From positions 1,302,001 through 1,366,000 of the forward strand of contig NZ_AP026978.1 in NCBI RefSeq assembly GCF_027924405.1: a DNA stretch of 64,000 nucleotides, written 5' to 3'. The translations under genes were made by a program, and so were the position numbers. Positions within the stretch are counted from its first letter, which is position 1; the number at the start of each line of letters is the position of its first letter. This stretch comes from Nocardia sputorum. Lineage in GTDB: Bacteria > Actinomycetota > Actinomycetes > Mycobacteriales > Mycobacteriaceae. Below the pieces are notes generated by a model. The model had not been told where the DNA came from. It saw only the letters and a list, made by a program, of their open reading frames with translations, and searched no databases. Of the stretch, positions 42,230 to 50,507 are shown piece after piece.

Positions 42230-43477
42230 ATGACGACGTCCCCGTCCTCCGCACACAGTCGCGCACCGCACGGTTCGCCGATCGACACCGACGGCCCGCG
42301 GATTCCCTTGTACTCCATCGAATTCGCGTCGGACCCGCACAGTGCCTATCGCGACATGCGGGCGAGATACGGATCGCTGGCGCCCGTGGAACTGGCGCCG
42401 GGCGTCCCGGCCACCTTGGTGCTCGGGTATCACACGGCCGTGCGGATCATGAACGATCCGGACCACTTTCCCGCCGATCCGCGTACCTGGCAGGAGGACA
42501 TTCCCGCCGACTGCCCGGTGCTGCCGATGATGCAGTGGCGGCCCAACGCGTTGCGTAATGCCGGAGCCGAGCATGCCCGCTATCGGCAGGCCAATGTCGC
42601 GGGTCTGGCGAAGGTCGACCTCTACCGTCTGCACGACACCATCGCGCAGCTGGCGACGCCGCTGATCAACTCGTTCTGCGCGGACGGTTCCGCGGATGTG
42701 GTGCGCCAGTACGCCTTTCCCCTCTCGTTCGCGGTGCTGAACGCCATGCTGGGTTGCCCGGCCGAGATCGCGCAGCGCGCCGCGACCGGCATGGCCGCGA
42801 TCTTCGAGGGCGTCGAGGCGGAGCGCGGCAACAAGATGCTCATCGATTCGCTGGGCGAGCTGACGGTGCTGAAGCGGGCCGAACCCGGTGACGACATCAC
42901 CACGCGCATGCTCCGGCACCCGTCCGGGCTGAGCGACACCGAGATGGTGCACCAGCTGGGCACGCTCTACGGCGCGGGGATCGAGCCGCAGCAGAATCTG
43001 ATCGTCAACACGCTGCTGCTGATCCTCACCGACGAGCGGTTCGGCGGCAGTGTGCTCGGCGGCAGTCTGTCGACCCGGGACGCGCTGGACGAAGTGCTGT
43101 TCAACGATCCGCCGATGGCGAACTTCTGCTTCAGCTTCCCGAAGCAGCCGATCCTGATCGACGACATCTGGTTGCCCGCCCACCAACCGGTCGTGATCAG
43201 CATCGCCGCCTGCAACACCGACCCCGCGATCCGCGCCGAACGCTACGCGGGCAACCGCGCCCATCTCGCGTTCGGCGGCGGCCCGCACGCATGTCCGGCG
43301 AATTCGCTGGCCTATCTGATCGCGCAGGACGCCATCGATCAATTGCTCGACGCGCTGCCGGAACTGCGCCTCGCGGTTCCGGTGGACGAGCTGACCTGGC
43401 GTCCGGGTCCGTTCCATCGAGCGCTGACCGCCCTGCCGGTCGTCTTCCCGGAGTCGCCGCCGTTGCCGCTGCCGTAG
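42230..43477 (+). CDS. Cytochrome P450, CYP157-like, lacking the ExxR motif
   Basis: 415 residues. The heme loop is FGGGPHACPAN with Cys355 as thiolate ligand. Two otherwise near-universal features are missing: the K-helix ExxR reads DEVLF (no Arg), and the I-helix acid-alcohol pair reads AGIEPQ (no Thr). Exactly this is known from the CYP157 family of Streptomyces, which is folded and heme-bound despite the changes; DEVLFNDPPMANFCFSFP resembles that family. Substrate and redox partner are unknown. CYP157 genes often sit beside conservon (GTPase) genes; none is near here. ATG 42230 follows GGAG. Confidence 0.88.
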   Translation: MTTSPSSAHSRAPHGSPIDTDGPRIPLYSIEFASDPHSAYRDMRARYGSLAPVELAPGVPATLVLGYHTAVRIMNDPDHFPADPRTWQEDIPADCPVLPMMQWRPNALRNAGAEHARYRQANVAGLAKVDLYRLHDTIAQLATPLINSFCADGSADVVRQYAFPLSFAVLNAMLGCPAEIAQRAATGMAAIFEGVEAERGNKMLIDSLGELTVLKRAEPGDDITTRMLRHPSGLSDTEMVHQLGTLYGAGIEPQQNLIVNTLLLILTDERFGGSVLGGSLSTRDALDEVLFNDPPMANFCFSFPKQPILIDDIWLPAHQPVVISIAACNTDPAIRAERYAGNRAHLAFGGGPHACPANSLAYLIAQDAIDQLLDALPELRLAVPVDELTWRPGPFHRALTALPVVFPESPPLPLP

Positions 43478-43524
43478 GGCGCAGACGTAACGAGGGCGAG
43501 ATCGTTTCACCGACTCGAACTTGA

Positions 43525-43544
43525 AAGTTAGGATTGCCGAACTT
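43525..43544. promoter_or_regulatory. DtxR/MntR-like operator before the metal ABC importer
   Basis: AAGTTAGG and CCGAACTT form an imperfect palindrome (one mismatch) around ATTG, with the TTAGG...CC-AA core of DtxR-family (IdeR/MntR) sites. It lies 14 bases before the binding-protein ATG, where a bound repressor would block transcription. Cognate regulator not in the window. Confidence 0.55.
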
Positions 43545-43557
43545 ATCATCTGATTGC

Positions 43558-44502
43558 ATGAAGGTTCGGCTCCACCGGCTGCTCGCCCGGTCTCCTCGCC
43601 GATGGGTGGCGGCGATAGCCGTGTGCGCCTCGGCGTTCACGCTCACCGCCTGCGCCGGAAACGGAGCCGGGCGCGACGGCACGCCGACGGTGCTCACCAC
43701 GTTCACGGTGCTCGCCGACATCGCCAGGAACGTCGCGGGCGAGCATCTGACCGTGGAGTCGATCACCAAGGCGGGTGCGGAAATCCACGGCTACGAGCCG
43801 ACTCCCGGTGACATCAAGAAGGCGGCGAAGGCCGATCTCATCCTGGACAACGGCCTGAACTTGGAGGCGTGGTTCGCCCAGTTCGTCTCCGACGTGCGGG
43901 TGCCGCACGTCGTGGTCAGCGAGGGCGTCGCGGCGCTGCCGATCCGCGAGGACGCCTACCAAGGCAAACCGAACCCGCACGCGTGGATGTCGCCGCAGAA
44001 CGCGCAGGTCTACGTCGACAACATGGTGCGCGCGTTCAGTGATCTCGCCCCCGAGCACGCGGCCGATTTCCGGGCCAACGGCGACCGGTACAAGTCGGAG
44101 CTGCGCAAGGTGCACGACGAATTGACGCACACCTTGAACGCTCTGCCGCCGAACGAGCGCGCGTTGGTGACGTGCGAGGGCGCCTTCTCCTACCTGGCGC
44201 GCGACGCCGGGCTCACCGAGAAGTACATCTGGGCGGTCAATGCCGAGCAGCAGGCAACGCCCCAGCAGATCGCGTCGGCCATCGACTTCGTCCGGGAGAA
44301 GCGGGTGCCCGCGGTGTTCTGTGAGTCCACGGTGTCGGACGCGCCGATGCGCCGGGTGGTCGAGGCCACGGGCGCGGCGTTCGGGGGCGTGCTGTACGTC
44401 GATTCGCTGTCGGAGGCCGACGGTCCGGTGCCGACCTACCTGGCGTTGCTGCGGCACGACGCGCAGACGATCGGCTCCGCGCTGACGGGCCACCGTCCGT
44501 GA
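43558..44502 (+). CDS. Metal ABC transporter substrate-binding lipoprotein (Mn/Zn type)
   Basis: 314 residues. Signal peptide with lipobox (LTAC), then the cluster A-I fold of metal-binding proteins. The four expected ligands are present: His in AEIHGYEP, His in KPNPHAWMS, Glu in CESTVSDAP or CEGAFSYLA, and Asp in VLYVDSLS. No long His/Asp-rich loop, which favours manganese or iron over zinc. It delivers metal at the outer membrane face to the permease encoded two genes on. ATG 43558 is the first of an operon of three with overlapping ends, behind a DtxR-like operator. Confidence 0.93.
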   Translation: MKVRLHRLLARSPRRWVAAIAVCASAFTLTACAGNGAGRDGTPTVLTTFTVLADIARNVAGEHLTVESITKAGAEIHGYEPTPGDIKKAAKADLILDNGLNLEAWFAQFVSDVRVPHVVVSEGVAALPIREDAYQGKPNPHAWMSPQNAQVYVDNMVRAFSDLAPEHAADFRANGDRYKSELRKVHDELTHTLNALPPNERALVTCEGAFSYLARDAGLTEKYIWAVNAEQQATPQQIASAIDFVREKRVPAVFCESTVSDAPMRRVVEATGAAFGGVLYVDSLSEADGPVPTYLALLRHDAQTIGSALTGHRP

Positions 44503-45233
44503 ACGCGCCAGCGATCGAGGTGCGCGGCGTCACCGTCCGCTACGGCGAGGTGCCCGCCCTGGACAATGTGGATCTCACCGTCGATCCGGGGCGGGTGTGC
44601 GGTCTCATCGGGATGAACGGTTCCGGCAAGTCGACGTTGTTCAAGACGATCATGGGCCTGGTCCGGCCGGATCGGGGAGTGGTGCGGATCAACGGCGGCG
44701 CGCCGGTCGCGGCGCGCCGGGCGGGCGTCCTCGGCTATGTCCCGCAGAGCGAGGACGTCGATTGGACCTTCCCGCTGTCGGTGCGCGATGTGGTGATGAC
44801 CGGACGATACGGCCGGCTCGGTGTCACCCGTCGTCCGCGCAAGGCCGATCGGGAAGCCGTCGCGCACGCGCTGGAACGCGTCGAGTTGAGCGACCTCGCC
44901 GACCGGCAGATCGGCCGATTGTCCGGCGGGCAGCGCAAACGCGCTTTCGTCGCGCGCGGTCTCGCGCAGGGTGCGACGGTTCTGCTGCTCGACGAGCCGT
45001 TCGCGGGTGTCGACAAGCGGTCGGAGGCCACGATCACCGCGTTGCTGCGCGATCTCGCCGGCGACGGCGCCACGATCCTGGTGTCGACGCACGATCTGCA
45101 CGCCCTGCCCGGCCTCGCCGACGAGGCGGTGCTGCTGATGCGCACGGTGCTCGCCCAGGGCAGCCCCGACGTGGTGCTCCGGCCCGAGAATCTGGCCAGG
45201 GCGTTCGGCCTGGATGTGATGAACCGGGTGTGA
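44499..45233 (+). CDS. Metal ABC transporter ATP-binding protein
   Basis: 244 residues with Walker A GMNGSGKST, the ABC signature LSGGQRKR, Walker B VLLLDEPFAGVD and the switch His in VSTHDL. The GTG start overlaps the stop of the binding-protein gene by four bases (GTGA), indicating coupled translation. It powers import together with the permease at 45259. Confidence 0.95.
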   Translation: MNAPAIEVRGVTVRYGEVPALDNVDLTVDPGRVCGLIGMNGSGKSTLFKTIMGLVRPDRGVVRINGGAPVAARRAGVLGYVPQSEDVDWTFPLSVRDVVMTGRYGRLGVTRRPRKADREAVAHALERVELSDLADRQIGRLSGGQRKRAFVARGLAQGATVLLLDEPFAGVDKRSEATITALLRDLAGDGATILVSTHDLHALPGLADEAVLLMRTVLAQGSPDVVLRPENLARAFGLDVMNRV

Positions 45234-45258
45234 GCCCGGCCGAGTGTGGGACGGACGC

Positions 45259-46134
45259 ATGAGCTTCACCGAGATCTTCCTGGACCCCTTGCGCTACGAG
45301 TTCATGGTGCGCGCGCTGGCCACCACCGTGACCGCGGCGCTGGTGTGCGCGGTGCTGTCCTGCTGGCTGGTGCTCATCGGGTGGTCGCTGATGGGGGACG
45401 CGGTCTCGCACGCGGTGCTGCCCGGGGTGGTGCTGGCCTACATCGTCGGGCTGCCGTTCGCGGTGGGCGCGATCGTGTTCGGGTTCCTGGCGGTGGCGCT
45501 GATCGGCGTGGTGCGCGACACCAGCCGGATCAAGGAGGACGCGGCCATCGGCATCGTCTTCACGACGCTGTTCGCGTTCGGCTTGGTGCTGGTCTCGGTG
45601 ACGCCCAGCCAGACCGACCTCAACCACATCGTGTTCGGCAACCTGCTCGGCGTCGGCCGCGCCGAGCTGATCCAGGTCGTGATCCTGGCCGCGATCACCC
45701 TCGCCGCGCTGGTGCTCAAGCGCCGTGACTTCACCCTCTACGCCTTCGACCCCACGCATGCCCACGCCATCGGGCTCAGTCCCCGGTTGCTCGGCACGGC
45801 GCTGCTCGGCCTGCTGGCCCTGACCGCCGTGGTCGCCTTGCAAGCGGTCGGTGTCGTCCTCGTGGTGGCCATGCTCATCATCCCGGGCGCCACGGCTTAT
45901 CTGCTCACCGACCGCTTCGGCCGGATGCTGGTCATCGCGCCCGCCGTCTCGGTGACCTGTGCGGTGGCGGGCCTGTACCTGAGCTACCACCTGGATACGG
46001 CCCCCGGCGGCATGGTCGTGGTCGTCCAAGGGCTGGTCTTCACGTTCGTGTACCTGTTCGCACCCAGGCACGGCGTGCTGGGGCGGCGGATCTTCGCGGC
46101 GCGCGGCCGCACGAGGACGGCTGTTGGAGGGTGA
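45259..46134 (+). CDS. Metal ABC transporter permease
   Basis: 291 residues from ATG 45259 (a GTG at 45244 is possible) with about eight or nine membrane segments. Family motifs: GDAVSHAVLPGVVLAY, the coupling helix region DPTHAHAIGLSP, and QAVGVVLVVAMLIIPGATAYLL of the ABC-3 permease family (MntB/SitC/ZnuB). It is 25 bases after the ATPase gene and completes the importer. Convergent with the TetR gene 9 bases later. Confidence 0.94.
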   Translation: MSFTEIFLDPLRYEFMVRALATTVTAALVCAVLSCWLVLIGWSLMGDAVSHAVLPGVVLAYIVGLPFAVGAIVFGFLAVALIGVVRDTSRIKEDAAIGIVFTTLFAFGLVLVSVTPSQTDLNHIVFGNLLGVGRAELIQVVILAAITLAALVLKRRDFTLYAFDPTHAHAIGLSPRLLGTALLGLLALTAVVALQAVGVVLVVAMLIIPGATAYLLTDRFGRMLVIAPAVSVTCAVAGLYLSYHLDTAPGGMVVVVQGLVFTFVYLFAPRHGVLGRRIFAARGRTRTAVGG

Positions 46135-46143
46135 GGCATCGGG

Positions 46144-46794
46144 CTACGCGTCTGCGGTGACCACCCGGTAGCGGTTCGCGAGCCCGTCCAGCAGTGCTTC
46201 CAGACCCGCTTCGAAGGCGTCCCGATCGATCCGCTGCTGCCGCTCGGCCAGCAGGTGCGCTTCGTTCAGATGCGGATAGGCGTCGGCGTACACCGTGGCG
46301 TCGGCGGGGAAGCCCGCGGCGAACGATCCCAGCGACGCTCCGGTGAGGAAGTAGCGCATGGTCGTGCCGACTGTGGTGGCCTCGCGGCGCGGCCACCCTG
46401 CCGCGACCAGGCCGCCGAAGACCGCGTCGGCCATACGCAGCGCGTTGGGCCGATGACCGGGACCGGACGCCAGGGCGGGAACGATGTGCGGATGCGCCGC
46501 CATCGCGGTGCGGTAGGACCGGGCCCACTCGCGGAGCGACGAGCGCCAATCCGGATTCCGGGCCGACAGGTCGTCGAACATCGAGATGTCGACTTCGCCG
46601 AGGACGGCGTCGACCACGGCATCGATGAGGTCGTCCTTGGTGCGGACGTGGTTGTACAGCGACGGTCCCTGCACGCCCAGTTCGGTGGCCAGCCGCCGCG
46701 TGGAGACGGCGGCGAGGCCCTCGGCGTCGACGAGGGCGAGCGCGGTCTCGATGATGCGGTCGCGGGTGAGCAGCGGCCGCCGTGGTCTGGCCAT
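46144..46794 (-). CDS. TetR-family regulator (TetR_C-type)
   Basis: 216 residues from ATG 46794. Helix-turn-helix: TRDRIIETALALVDAEG to GPSLYNHVRTKDDLIDAVVD; the C-terminal domain (SSLREWARSYRTAMAAHPHIVPALA; FLTGASLGSFAAG) is that of the tetracycline-repressor-like TetR_C group. Two similar 17-base dyads upstream (46840-46895) suggest autoregulation. No divergent gene is present: the next gene on the right runs the same way, so its targets may be itself or genes elsewhere. Confidence 0.92.
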   Translation of the reverse strand: MARPRRPLLTRDRIIETALALVDAEGLAAVSTRRLATELGVQGPSLYNHVRTKDDLIDAVVDAVLGEVDISMFDDLSARNPDWRSSLREWARSYRTAMAAHPHIVPALASGPGHRPNALRMADAVFGGLVAAGWPRREATTVGTTMRYFLTGASLGSFAAGFPADATVYADAYPHLNEAHLLAERQQRIDRDAFEAGLEALLDGLANRYRVVTADA

Positions 46795-46839
46795 GGGCGT
46801 CTCCTTCCGGTCCCCGCATTCTCGCAGGCGTGGCGAGAA

Positions 46840-46895
46840 AACTTGCGCTGCTAGTCGAGCTACCCTAACGGTGAGTCGAACTTGCATTGCTAGTT
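46840..46895. promoter_or_regulatory. Repeated operator before the TetR gene
   Basis: Two copies of AACTTGC-N3-GCTAGT(T/C): 46840-46856 and 46879-46895, starts 39 bases apart. The second is a 17-base dyad with one mismatch. The first copy lies 46 bases before the TetR ATG. Sequence between includes TACCCTAACGG, possibly a -10. Confidence 0.65.
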
Positions 46896-47005
46896 TTCGG
46901 AGACTTTCCACCCGACGCCGGTGTGTGAATTTGTGGGCGGAGCCGAATCCGGCCACCGGACTTATGTTCCGAACGCAGTGACCGTGCGGCAGCGATACTT
47001 CGGAA

Positions 47006-47392
47006 TCACTGATCCGCGTCCGGCGATCCTTGCCGTGCGGACTCGTTTTCGTCGCGGGCGAGTACTTCCCGGATCAGCGCACGCGGGTCGCGGACGCCCG
47101 TCGCGGAGATCGTGACGGATTTCCCCTCCGGACCGGTGATCTCGATGGTGACATTCTTATGGCGGAGCAGCCAGTCGGGAATGGCGCGGGCCAGCACCGT
47201 GAGGGTGCCGCCCGCGCCGAGCGCGATGATCAAGGCATCGGACAGGCTGCCCATGCGGTCGGCAGCGGCGGCGGCGCGGACGAGATCCACCCGACCGCGC
47301 AGGGCGTCCTCGTCCCGCAGCCAGGAACGCAGGGACTGCAGGTCGTCGTAATCGCCGACGACGACCCGCAAATGGGCGAGGGGAGAGGTCAT
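47006..47392 (-). CDS. EACC1 domain protein (effector-associated constant component 1)
   Basis: 128 residues matching the EACC1 pattern: LRSWLRDEDALRGRV, the Gly/Ala helix GSLSDALIIALGAGGTLTVLA, then LRHKNVTIEITGPEGKSVTI and a final helix PRALIREVLA. EACC1 is a small component that accompanies caspase-, trypsin- and similar effectors in actinobacterial conflict systems described by comparative genomics; its biochemical role is unknown. Here it follows a caspase-like gene with a 4-base ATGA overlap and has a ribosome site GGAAGGAG. It is last in a leftward operon from 51130. Confidence 0.9.
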   Translation of the reverse strand: MTSPLAHLRVVVGDYDDLQSLRSWLRDEDALRGRVDLVRAAAAADRMGSLSDALIIALGAGGTLTVLARAIPDWLLRHKNVTIEITGPEGKSVTISATGVRDPRALIREVLARDENESARQGSPDADQ

Positions 47393-48513
47393 GGGGTCTC
47401 CTTCCGGGATACGCGGGACCGGCCGACCGCCCGGGGTCCGCTGCGCACGGCTCGGCCGACGTCCGTGCGGTCGGTGAGCAGCGCGGCATACAGTTCCGCC
47501 GCGCGGGCCTGGTCTCCCGCGGCGGCGGTCCACCGGGCGTGCTGTTCCCGCGCCCGCAGCGTCTCCGGGTGGTCGGCGGCGAGCAGACGGGCGAAATCGG
47601 TGGCCAAACCCGCGTACAGGCGCGCCGCCTGCGCCGCCGCGCCGGATTCGCCCACCGCGAAGGCGTGCCGGTCCCGCATCGCCAGCACCGCGAGGTGGTC
47701 GGGGCCGAGCGCCGCGGTCCGCTGCCGGACCTGTTCGGCGTAGCGCTCGGACGCCGAGATCGGCGCGCCGCGATTCCCCCGGTTGGGCGCCAGCGCCAGC
47801 AGATCGGCCGTCCTGGTGCCGCACCGTTCGGGCAGGGGCAGGCCGCGCTGGTCCATCGTCCACCGGAGCCGCTGGTAGATGTGGCCGAGGGTGAGCAGCT
47901 CGGGGCCTTCGGGGTCGCCTTCGGTCAGCAGCGTGATCAATTCACCGGTGAAGGCGGTGTGGATCGCGCCTGGTGGCGCCATCGCCAGCTCGTTGCGCGG
48001 GGTGGAGGTCAGTGTGAAGGTGCCGTCGACGTCCAGCTGACCGGCCAAGGTCGGCGCGCCGCCGGACATCCGGCCTCCGATCGCGCGCCCCGAGTAGCAG
48101 CAGTCCAGGATCACCACCCGGTTGCGCGCCCTCGATTCGGCGAACGCCTCCCGGATCGTTTCGAACGGCAGCCCCGTCCACCGCAGGGTGGCCGGCCGGG
48201 TGGACGGCAGCGTGAGATACAGCCCGCCGGAGTTGTCCGGCAGACCGTGCCCGGCGTAGTAGAACAGCAGCAGGTCCTCCGCGTCCTCGGCCGCCCGCTC
48301 CACTCGGGCGCCGAGGTCTGCGATGGGCCGATCCTCGGTGATCACGGTGCAGTGCTCAGCGGGCAGGTCGGTGCCGCGATCGGAGGTGAGGATCTCCGCG
48401 AGGTCGGTCACGTTGGCGCGTACCGAGGGCAGGTCGGCGAGGTCGCGGTCGGCATAACTGCTCGCACCGACGAGGACGGCGCGCGAGCGAAGGGGATCGG
48501 GAAGCCGCGTCAT
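47389..48513 (-). CDS. Caspase-family (C14) peptidase with helical C-terminal region
   Basis: 374 residues. Residues ~8-240 form a caspase fold: VLVGASSYAD, catalytic His89 in FYYAGHGL, and the catalytic Cys (138/139) in VVILDCCYSG. The family cleaves after Arg/Lys or Asp; specificity is not readable. Residues ~255-355 are Ala-rich helices with TPR-like spacing (AEQVRQRTAALGPDHLAVLAMRDRHA, RLLAADHPETLRAREQHARW), a probable binding module. It lies 2 bases after the pseudokinase stop and overlaps EACC1 by four. Its natural trigger and target are unknown; an effector role in cell death or defence is inference. Confidence 0.92.
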   Translation of the reverse strand: MTRLPDPLRSRAVLVGASSYADRDLADLPSVRANVTDLAEILTSDRGTDLPAEHCTVITEDRPIADLGARVERAAEDAEDLLLFYYAGHGLPDNSGGLYLTLPSTRPATLRWTGLPFETIREAFAESRARNRVVILDCCYSGRAIGGRMSGGAPTLAGQLDVDGTFTLTSTPRNELAMAPPGAIHTAFTGELITLLTEGDPEGPELLTLGHIYQRLRWTMDQRGLPLPERCGTRTADLLALAPNRGNRGAPISASERYAEQVRQRTAALGPDHLAVLAMRDRHAFAVGESGAAAQAARLYAGLATDFARLLAADHPETLRAREQHARWTAAAGDQARAAELYAALLTDRTDVGRAVRSGPRAVGRSRVSRKETP

Positions 48514-48515
48514 CG

Positions 48516-50507
48516 TCAGCTCGCCAGCCGATAGGTGCCGCTGAGCGCCGCGTTCCCGGTGAGCTCGAGGTGCTCGTCGTCGAGAAGCTCCGCGTGCACG
48601 GCGACGGTTCGCGGCAGCTGCGTCCCGGGCAGGCAGTCGAACTGGACGTCCATGGTGGTCCCGGTGGAACGCACTGCCGTCGACCTGCACGCGGGTTGGT
48701 CGCCGATCATCAGCCCCGCGACGGAGCCGTTGGTGAGGAACGAGTACTGGTTGTTGGTCCATCGGCCGGACAGATCGGTGCGTGACTTCGTCGGCCCCGG
48801 ATCACCCGGCGTCGAGGGGGAAGCCGAGCGCTCCACTTTCAGCTCGATATCCTGCGTGGGATTGCCGGTACGGATGTTGAAGTAGCGCAATTCGCCGGTG
48901 CCGTCCTGGATTCCGGCTTCAAAGTCGGCCCGTCCCGTACCGGCCGGTTGCCCGGTGGCGGCGCGGAGCGCGCCGACGTCCACCTGTCCGGTGAAGTCGC
49001 ACCCGTCGCGCTCGACGGGATCCGCCGTGCGCAGTGTCTCGGCGGCGATTCCCGGCACGCCGAGAACGGCTCGGGCGATGGGGTTGGTCGCCACGGAGCG
49101 CCGGGTCCAGGTGCCCGGAGCCGTTCCGCCCACCGGTCCGCTGAGCAGGAGGTCGTCACCTTCCACGCGCACTTCCCCCTGATATCTGCCCGGTGGTTCG
49201 AGGACGAAGGCGGCGGTGCGCGCGGGGAGGTCGACCGAGCCGCGGGCGTTGGCCTCGGTGGCGAACTTGAAGACGAAGTTGTAGCCGTTGTCGTTCAGGA
49301 ACTGCACCGAGTCGGCCAGCACGTCGGCGTAGGGACGGTCACCGACCACGGAGTCGCACGCCTGGGCGCCGCCGAAGACGTCGGGCAGGATGCGAGGGGC
49401 GGTGACCGCGCCGACCACGCCGACCGTCACCGTGACGACAGTGATCGCCACGACGGTGATGATCGACAGCCCACCGGTGGCGGCCGTCGCCGCCGCGGGG
49501 AGGACCGGCGCGAGATTCGGCAGCGCGATGGGCGCGGGCGCGGCGGGCATACCCGGACTCGCGTGCCTGGCGAGGGTGCCCGCCACCGCCCCCGACCCGA
49601 GGCCGGCCGCGCCCAGCAATGCCGCTCTGCGCCGTCCGACCTTGCGTACTCCGCTGCCCGTGAGGAGCTCACGCGGGATGGCGCCGATCGCGCGGGGCTC
49701 GGAATCGACGACGATCCCCGCCAGCCAGTCACGCAATTGCGCCGCGCTCGGCCGGGCGAGCGGATCGGCCGTGGTCGCGGCCCGCAGCAGCGCCACCAAT
49801 TCGGCGGCGACACCGGGTATCTCCGGCAGCGCGACGCTGCGCGCCGCGAGGTCGAACAACGCTTCCTGCCAGGGCAATTCGCCACCCAGCAGTACATAGA
49901 GCGTGACGCCGAGACGGTACACGTCACCGGCCGGTCCGGCCACGATTCGCCCGGCCAGCGCCGCAGGCAGATCCTCGGGCGGGGTGTAGGCGTCGACGGC
50001 CGCGGCCACCGCCAAGCCCGGGGCGTTCATGCCGAAGCCGGCCAGTGCCGCCCGATCGTTCACCAGGAGGATCGTGGCGGGCTGCAGCGCGCCGTGCGGG
50101 ATGTCGACGGAGTGCGCGGCGGCCAGCGCGTCCGCGATCGCGATGCCGAGATCGCGGGTGGCGCGCACCGAGAGCGGGCCGTGTTCGTCGAGGTGGTCGG
50201 CGAGCACAGGCCCGCTCTCGACGATCAGGAAGGGCCGTCCGTCCGCCGTGATGTCGGCGGCGATCATTCGGGCGACGTGCGGGCCACCGGATATGTCGAG
50301 CAGCCCCTTCGCCCACCGCCGGAACGCCGTGCGGCCCTGGTCCGGCGCGGGCGCCTTGGCGAGGGTCAGCACGGCCTCGCGGCCGTCGCGGTCGGCGATC
50401 GCTGTCACCGTCGCGACCACGTCGTCGTCCAGCAGCTCGACCGCCGAGAATCCGGCAGGCAGCACGCCAGCGGTCCCGGAGTCGCCGCGTGGTGTCCGGC
50501 GGTTCAT
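48516..50507 (-). CDS. Membrane pseudokinase with extracytoplasmic domain
   Basis: 663 residues. Residues ~20-275 follow the serine/threonine kinase fold (PHVARMIAADITADGRPFLIVES; GDVYRLGVTLYVLLGGELPW; ADPLARPSAAQLRDWL) but the catalytic residues are lost: HRDLKPxN reads HGALQPATI (138-146), DFG reads GFG (157-159), and no Gly-rich loop is present. A membrane helix lies near residues 365-390, followed by ~270 outside residues with a Cys-rich ligand-type pattern. It is thus probably a sensor or scaffold rather than an enzyme. It overlaps the CxxC-repeat gene before it by four bases and the caspase gene follows after two. Confidence 0.85.
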   Translation of the reverse strand: MNRRTPRGDSGTAGVLPAGFSAVELLDDDVVATVTAIADRDGREAVLTLAKAPAPDQGRTAFRRWAKGLLDISGGPHVARMIAADITADGRPFLIVESGPVLADHLDEHGPLSVRATRDLGIAIADALAAAHSVDIPHGALQPATILLVNDRAALAGFGMNAPGLAVAAAVDAYTPPEDLPAALAGRIVAGPAGDVYRLGVTLYVLLGGELPWQEALFDLAARSVALPEIPGVAAELVALLRAATTADPLARPSAAQLRDWLAGIVVDSEPRAIGAIPRELLTGSGVRKVGRRRAALLGAAGLGSGAVAGTLARHASPGMPAAPAPIALPNLAPVLPAAATAATGGLSIITVVAITVVTVTVGVVGAVTAPRILPDVFGGAQACDSVVGDRPYADVLADSVQFLNDNGYNFVFKFATEANARGSVDLPARTAAFVLEPPGRYQGEVRVEGDDLLLSGPVGGTAPGTWTRRSVATNPIARAVLGVPGIAAETLRTADPVERDGCDFTGQVDVGALRAATGQPAGTGRADFEAGIQDGTGELRYFNIRTGNPTQDIELKVERSASPSTPGDPGPTKSRTDLSGRWTNNQYSFLTNGSVAGLMIGDQPACRSTAVRSTGTTMDVQFDCLPGTQLPRTVAVHAELLDDEHLELTGNAALSGTYRLAS

